From contig NZ_FOQF01000033.1 of assembly GCF_900113655.1 (NCBI RefSeq), positions 1-36,446 of the forward strand: 36,446 nt of DNA, given 5' to 3'. Positions 32,510 through 36,446 of this stretch are shown piece by piece. The position numbers and the translations under genes are program-made. Each line of letters opens with the position of its first letter. The stretch's first letter is position 1. Source of the DNA: Pseudobutyrivibrio sp. OR37. Lineage in GTDB: Bacteria; Bacillota; Clostridia; Lachnospirales; Lachnospiraceae. The notes below the pieces were generated by a model that saw only the letters and a program-made list of their open reading frames with translations, was not told the origin of the DNA and searched no databases.

Positions 32510-33787
32510 ATGACATTTTATATTGGATTAACTGACAACATTGTTAGTGAAATTGATATTGCTGAAATGAATGATTATTCATTAAAAATAGATGCGCTAA
32601 ACCCGGAAGAATTAATATCAAAGCTTGATAAATACGAGATGTCTGATGAGTTATATGCGAGAATAGATGAATTTTTTAATAAAGACACAGGAGCAGAGTC
32701 TTTACTTTCATACAATATTAAGCATTGGGTTAGTAACCGTTCTTTTGGTGAGCTGATAGATATGTATGAAAATGGGGAAATACGTAAGCCAGAGATGCAG
32801 CGAGAGTTTGTATGGGATGCGCAAAAGAGTTCTAGATTAATTGAGTCTATTCTAATAGGATTGCCTATTCCACCATTATTCTTCTTGGAAGTCGGAAAAA
32901 ATGAGTATGAAGTAATTGATGGATATCAGAGACTAGTAACGGTGACAAATTATGTAACTGGAAAGCCATGGGTTGATAATCCAAATACTATAAGAAAAGC
33001 AAAAGCGAAATTATCAGGTAATATTTCGGAGGATTTAAAGGGGAAATCTTTTGATGATTTGACGGCTGATCAGCAAAGAATAATAAAAAGAAGCACAATT
33101 CCACTTGTAGAATTTAGACAGATAAATCCTGAAAACTCGGATTCAAAATATATGATTTTTGAAAGATTAAATTCAGGTTCAGAAAAACTTAATTCAATGC
33201 AAATCAGAAAATCACTTGCATATGGTCCCTTTATAAAGTCTTTGTATGAGCAGGCAAACAAATGTGATGAGCTGAGAAAACTTTATTCTGTTGCAATGCA
33301 GAAAAAGGACGCTCACGTTGAGGCCCTTTTAAGAGTGTATGCTATGTCAGATATTTATTATAACAAGGAAAAGTGTGATAAGAACGGTCTCAATAATATT
33401 TTAAATTCTTTTTGTGAAGAACATAAGAAGGACGAAATAACACCGGATTTTGCAATTAAAGTTGATAGGGCAATCACAGAATTAAAGCAAATTTTTCCTG
33501 AAAAAAACCTGTTTAAGCGTGTGGTAATCGATACTACTGGTAAAGCATTATATACAGGTAATTTTAATGTCTGCATTTTAGAAGCTATGGTTGGTGTATA
33601 TATAAGAAAACTGGATGCTCAGGAAACTGTGAATAAAGAAATGCTACGAGGACGATACGAAAAGAAGATGGATGAATTAGTAAAAAGGGCTATTGAAAAT
33701 GCTGAGGAAAATCCATTCAGTACTAGTACAGGAACTAAAGAGGCTATTATAAGAAGATTTCAGATATGTGAGGAAATAATAGGATAG
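32510..33787 (+). CDS. DUF262 (GmrSD/ParB-like) protein without HNH domain
   Basis: 425 residues from the ATG 8 bases after GTGAGGAGA. The DUF262 core includes KPEMQREFVWDAQKSSRLIE, SILIGLPIPPLFF, and DGYQR (137-141; the common form is DGQQR), then FERLNSGSEKLNSMQIRKS. DUF262 is the GmrS-like half of the type IV enzyme GmrSD, which senses modified cytosine and uses NTP. The DUF1524 HNH nuclease half is absent; the C-terminal region is helical. The HEPN gene follows 4 bases later, so an RNase could replace the HNH nuclease as effector. Confidence 0.85.
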   Translation: MTFYIGLTDNIVSEIDIAEMNDYSLKIDALNPEELISKLDKYEMSDELYARIDEFFNKDTGAESLLSYNIKHWVSNRSFGELIDMYENGEIRKPEMQREFVWDAQKSSRLIESILIGLPIPPLFFLEVGKNEYEVIDGYQRLVTVTNYVTGKPWVDNPNTIRKAKAKLSGNISEDLKGKSFDDLTADQQRIIKRSTIPLVEFRQINPENSDSKYMIFERLNSGSEKLNSMQIRKSLAYGPFIKSLYEQANKCDELRKLYSVAMQKKDAHVEALLRVYAMSDIYYNKEKCDKNGLNNILNSFCEEHKKDEITPDFAIKVDRAITELKQIFPEKNLFKRVVIDTTGKALYTGNFNVCILEAMVGVYIRKLDAQETVNKEMLRGRYEKKMDELVKRAIENAEENPFSTSTGTKEAIIRRFQICEEIIG

Positions 33788-33791
33788 AATA

Positions 33792-34667
33792 ATGCTTATA
33801 TTTGAGTTTGATACAGATGATAGAATGGCGCAATTAGAAAAGAGCAAATCTTATGTTGAGCTTATAAATGATGGATTTTCGGATAAAAGAAGCGATTTTA
33901 GAAGCTTTGCATCTGATATAGAAATTGATTTTGATGCATTAGAAACATGTTGCAAATGTTTCGAACATAATCTATTAATTGATGCTTATACATATTCTGA
34001 ACAGCTAATTAAGAATATGTATTATGAATTATTAGAAAAAGGTCGTTCGCAAAATTATTATATTGAAACATTTATAGGGAAAAAAATACCTCAAGGTAAA
34101 TTCTCCCCAGATGTTAAATATGAGAATATCGAAAAGGGAATAAAAAGCGATTTAATGCCATCATTTAGATTTACGCTTACTGAGGGTCGTGATCAAATAA
34201 AAAGCTATAACGAACTGATTCAATCCAGACACACATATGCGCATAGGGGACAATTTATGTTTTCCAATGATTATCTAGATGTTATAGAAGCTGAAAAATA
34301 TATTACAAAAGAGATCGAGATGATTGTGAGTAATTCGGTAGAATATAGGATTGAATATCAAAGGAGAACATTTGAATTAGTAAAAAGTGTAAATGTAATT
34401 TCGGGCAAGATTGCTAAATATAAAAGGAGCCCCCATCCTGATTTACGAGCCTTTATTCAGGAGTCAGTAAAAATACTGAGACGAGATGTGCGTGGGTATA
34501 TTAAATCTTATGAGTATCATTTGAGAGAGATTTCTTTGTTGAATGATACATATAGATTTTTAGATGCTTTATCACATCAGGATTTGAGGAAATGGGAACA
34601 AACATGTGATTTGATTATACAATTGCAATCGGCTATGAAAAATGAATGCATCAGAAAAGATATTTGA
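33792..34667 (+). CDS. HEPN-family putative RNase (MAE_28990/MAE_18760-like)
   Basis: 291 residues, AGGA 8 bases upstream, 4 bases after the DUF262 stop. The helical protein carries the HEPN RNase motif R-x4-H as Arg146-HTYA-His151 in NELIQSRHTYAHRGQF, followed by an acidic helix. The C-terminal third (from about 195) is a further helical bundle without identified domain. HEPN enzymes cleave RNA in toxin-antitoxin and abortive-infection systems. The coupling to the DUF262 gene suggests the two work together. The subfamily name is a pattern-based guess; the motif itself is clear. Confidence 0.75.
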   Translation: MLIFEFDTDDRMAQLEKSKSYVELINDGFSDKRSDFRSFASDIEIDFDALETCCKCFEHNLLIDAYTYSEQLIKNMYYELLEKGRSQNYYIETFIGKKIPQGKFSPDVKYENIEKGIKSDLMPSFRFTLTEGRDQIKSYNELIQSRHTYAHRGQFMFSNDYLDVIEAEKYITKEIEMIVSNSVEYRIEYQRRTFELVKSVNVISGKIAKYKRSPHPDLRAFIQESVKILRRDVRGYIKSYEYHLREISLLNDTYRFLDALSHQDLRKWEQTCDLIIQLQSAMKNECIRKDI

Positions 34668-34690
34668 TTTTTGTCTATTTTTCAGTGATT

Positions 34691-34719
34691 TTGATAGTAC
34701 GATTTGCTTTTTATATTTT
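34691..34719 (+). promoter_or_regulatory. Possible promoter of the DUF4268 gene
   Basis: TTGATA (34691-34696), 17 bp, TATTTT (34714-34719), in the 104-base gap after the HEPN gene. Confidence 0.4.
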
Positions 34720-34771
34720 ATTTCATATCTAGCGCTGAAAATATAGCAGGAACTGCATTGGAGGGATTAAT

Positions 34772-35704
34772 GTGGCAACGATGAAGTTGGGTAAGCTTAA
34801 TGAAGTTGATATTAGAAAGCTTTGGAGCCACGAGCAATATGACTTCTCTGAATGGCTTTCAAAGTCTGAAAATCTTGAACAACTGAATGAAGTGATTGGA
34901 CTTACATTAAGTGAAGTTGAGAAGGAAGTATACGTAGGAGCTTATAGATGCGATCTTGTAGGTGTCGATGAGACTACCGGCGACAAGGTTATTATTGAGA
35001 ACCAGCTTGAGGCATCAAATCATGATCATCTTGGCAAGATCATCACATATGCATCAGGACTAGATGCAAAGGTTGTTGTCTGGATTGTTAAGGAAGCTCG
35101 TGAAGAGCATCGTAGTGCAATCGAATGGCTTAATAATAATACTTCTGATAAGCTTAATTTCTTTTTGATTGAGATTCATGCATACCAGATTGGAAATTCT
35201 TTATGTGCTCCAAAGTTTGAAATCGTAGAGAAACCTAACGGTTTCATCAAGAATGCAAAAGGTCAGTCAGGCTCTGGAGAGTATAACAAAGGACAAAGCG
35301 AGAAAATTGAATTTTGGACACGTTTTAACGAGATTCTAATAGAACGTGGAAAGCCATTTAATGTTAGAAAACCAACAACTGATCATTGGTATGATATAGC
35401 AATTGGAACCAGCGATGCGCATGTTTCACTTACAATTGTCAATAGAGAACATGTTGTAGGTGTCGAATTATATATTCCTGATAATAAGGAATTATTCGAA
35501 AAACTCTATCTGCAAAAAGAAGAGATAGATGAAAAGCTAGGACTTCATCCAGATTGGCAAAGATTAGATGGAAAGAAGGCGGCTAGAATTTTATATAGAA
35601 TGCCTGGATTAGATTTTGAAGATCATTCAAACTACGAAAGTCTTATGAATGAAATGATAGATAAGGCAGCTTTGTTTGCTAAGGTATTTAAGAAGTATGT
35701 ATAG
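34772..35704 (+). CDS. DUF4268 protein with PD-(D/E)XK-like N-terminus
   Basis: 310 residues from a GTG with GGAGGG 6 bases upstream. The N-terminal domain (about 10-150) has the nuclease-like fold motif: Asp61 in VGAYRCDLVGVD and Glu76-Asn-Gln78 in KVIIENQLEASNHDHLGKII. The Lys of the E-x-K motif is Gln, as is common in this group. The C-terminal DUF4268 domain (from about 175) includes KIEFWTRFNEILIERGKPF and ends FAKVFKKYV. Such proteins are often found in or beside restriction and defence loci, with no established activity. It sits after a 104-base gap with a possible promoter, so it may be an independent unit. Confidence 0.82.
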   Translation: MATMKLGKLNEVDIRKLWSHEQYDFSEWLSKSENLEQLNEVIGLTLSEVEKEVYVGAYRCDLVGVDETTGDKVIIENQLEASNHDHLGKIITYASGLDAKVVVWIVKEAREEHRSAIEWLNNNTSDKLNFFLIEIHAYQIGNSLCAPKFEIVEKPNGFIKNAKGQSGSGEYNKGQSEKIEFWTRFNEILIERGKPFNVRKPTTDHWYDIAIGTSDAHVSLTIVNREHVVGVELYIPDNKELFEKLYLQKEEIDEKLGLHPDWQRLDGKKAARILYRMPGLDFEDHSNYESLMNEMIDKAALFAKVFKKYV

Positions 35705-35788
35705 GAGAATGATATAGCAATAGGTATTTCCAGATTAATAGGTAAAAATGTGATTATACGTTTATATTAAATAGAATAGGCGAAGATT

Positions 35789-36304
35789 ATGAAGAAAAAA
35801 GTAAGTTCATGGCACATAGGAGTATCTGCAGAGGCCTTCGTCGTAGCTCAGTTTGCTCGATATGGCATAGATGTATCTGTTCAATATGGAGCAAATCAGC
35901 CAGAATATGATTTGATTGCAACTAGCGGAGATAAAATGCTTAAGATATCGGTTAAAGGGAGTCAGGATGGTGGCTGGGGCCTAACGCAAGGATATATTAA
36001 GAATGGAGATTATCATAAAGCCATTGATATGTGGTTAGCTGCTCATGGAAAAAAGACTGTGTTTTGTTTGGTTCAGTTTATAAATACTGAAGAAAATGAG
36101 ATGCCACGAATATATCTTGCTAGACCATCTGAAATAGCAGATGAATTGCATAAAGCAAGGGCTGGCGCAGGCGAAACAGTGTTAAGAGAGTATCATGAGT
36201 GGACTTCTCGTTCTGCCGCAGCTGGAACGAAAGATGTAATTCCAGAAGAATGGCGATTAACAAAAGAAAGAGCGGAATATTTTATGGAGAAGTATGCTAC
36301 CTAA
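35789..36304 (+). CDS. Small PD-(D/E)XK nuclease-like protein
   Basis: 171 residues; the ATG follows AGGCGAAGATT. The N-terminal half has the layout of a restriction-like fold: a helix (WHIGVSAEAFVVAQFARYGI), then NQPEYDLIATSGDKMLKISV with Glu39/Asp41 and Ser-Val-Lys56-Gly. This is the G-x-x-A-E, Y-D-L, V-K pattern of group I intron-endonuclease-like and resolvase-like proteins. The C-terminal half includes PRIYLARPSEIADELHKARA. It might be a standalone nuclease or accessory subunit. It ends the run of defence genes; a structured element follows. Confidence 0.7.
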   Translation: MKKKVSSWHIGVSAEAFVVAQFARYGIDVSVQYGANQPEYDLIATSGDKMLKISVKGSQDGGWGLTQGYIKNGDYHKAIDMWLAAHGKKTVFCLVQFINTEENEMPRIYLARPSEIADELHKARAGAGETVLREYHEWTSRSAAAGTKDVIPEEWRLTKERAEYFMEKYAT

Positions 36305-36353
36305 GTTCTATCGTAACAAAAATGAGTTTGATCTAAAATAGCACAAACAGGCG

Positions 36354-36425
36354 CCCATTGCTACCGAGTAGTGGGATTCACGTCATTCCTTTACCGTTAG
36401 GTCTTAGCAGGTGGAGGAATGGCGT
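36354..36425 (+). ncRNA. Candidate structured RNA leader (two hairpins)
   Basis: Hairpin 1 is CCCA-TTG-CTAC-CGA-GTAG-TGGG (36354-36375). Hairpin 2 is a 16-bp stem between 36380-36395 (ACGTCATTCCTTTACC) and 36410-36425 (GGTGGAGGAATGGCGT) around a 14-base loop; all three non-Watson-Crick pairs are G-T. Wobble pairs of this kind point to an RNA structure on the + strand. A GGAGG site 11 to 15 bases later suggests it is the leader of a gene just outside the window. I do not know its class. Confidence 0.5.
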
Positions 36426-36446
36426 ATTTTAATATATGGAGGTTTT

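Noticed and set aside
1-36446. CRISPR array
   Set aside because: No run of regularly spaced direct repeats is visible anywhere, and no cas-like gene is present.
1-36446. Transfer RNA or ribosomal RNA genes
   Set aside because: No cloverleaf-like hairpins with the T-loop sequence and no rRNA-like conserved stretch were seen in the intergenic spaces.
36301-36446. The structured right edge as a group II intron start
   Set aside because: It lacks the GTGCG-type 5' boundary and no reverse transcriptase frame is visible.

Overview
The window looks like a chromosomal segment of a low-GC anaerobic Firmicute of the Lachnospiraceae type (Butyrivibrio/Pseudobutyrivibrio-like). The reasons are AT-rich spacers with strong AGGAGG ribosome sites, a GH43 plant-polysaccharide hydrolase, an Lpl-type sugar importer, an archaeal-type glycogen debranching enzyme, and scars of Firmicutes conjugative elements. 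The taxonomic call is inferred from gene content; no rRNA or tRNA gene is present.

Left part (1-18.5 kb), core or metabolic genes. It starts with a truncated unknown gene, then a cysteine-type glutathione peroxidase with its own promoter, MarR-like operator repeats and terminator. A long run on the + strand follows: glycogen debranching enzyme, a CydD/CydC-like heterodimeric ABC exporter, a small lipoprotein, a small alarmone synthetase, and an OmpR-type response regulator with its histidine kinase. A convergent EamA exporter (minus strand) closes this block. Next come a GH43 glycosidase, an AIM24/TIGR00266 protein, and a four-gene carbohydrate ABC operon: DUF3502-type lipoprotein, an unusual exporter-type ABC protein with an N-terminal extension, and two LplB/LplC-like permeases. 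A cysteine-rich DUF3795 gene ends the block.

Junction (19.06-22 kb). This is a scar zone of an integrative/conjugative element. It holds a 34-bp hairpin leader present twice, a frameshifted Rpn-like relic, a TnpW-like gene, and the C-terminal end of a VirD4/TraG coupling protein with an in-frame amber stop. Around these lie several hairpins, two hypothetical genes (one HEPN-like with its catalytic His replaced), and small genes missed by ordinary ORF calling. One of these encodes a 33-residue membrane peptide with an Arg-rich tail, translationally coupled to an Imm35-like gene.

Right part (22.3-36.3 kb), an AT-rich defence island with all genes on the + strand. The order is HIRAN protein, small XRE regulator with a palindromic operator, type I restriction-modification hsdM-hsdS-hsdR, then a tightly packed run of KAP-family P-loop NTPase, RES-domain protein, DUF262 protein and HEPN protein with an intact R-x4-H motif. 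Two PD-(D/E)XK-like proteins follow. The window ends in a strongly structured, G-U-wobble-rich element just before the next gene. The KAP-RES-DUF262-HEPN cassette is the best candidate for an undescribed system: an NTPase and a DUF262 modification-sensor-like protein combined with two potential abortive effectors (NAD+ hydrolase and RNase), behind a restriction enzyme.
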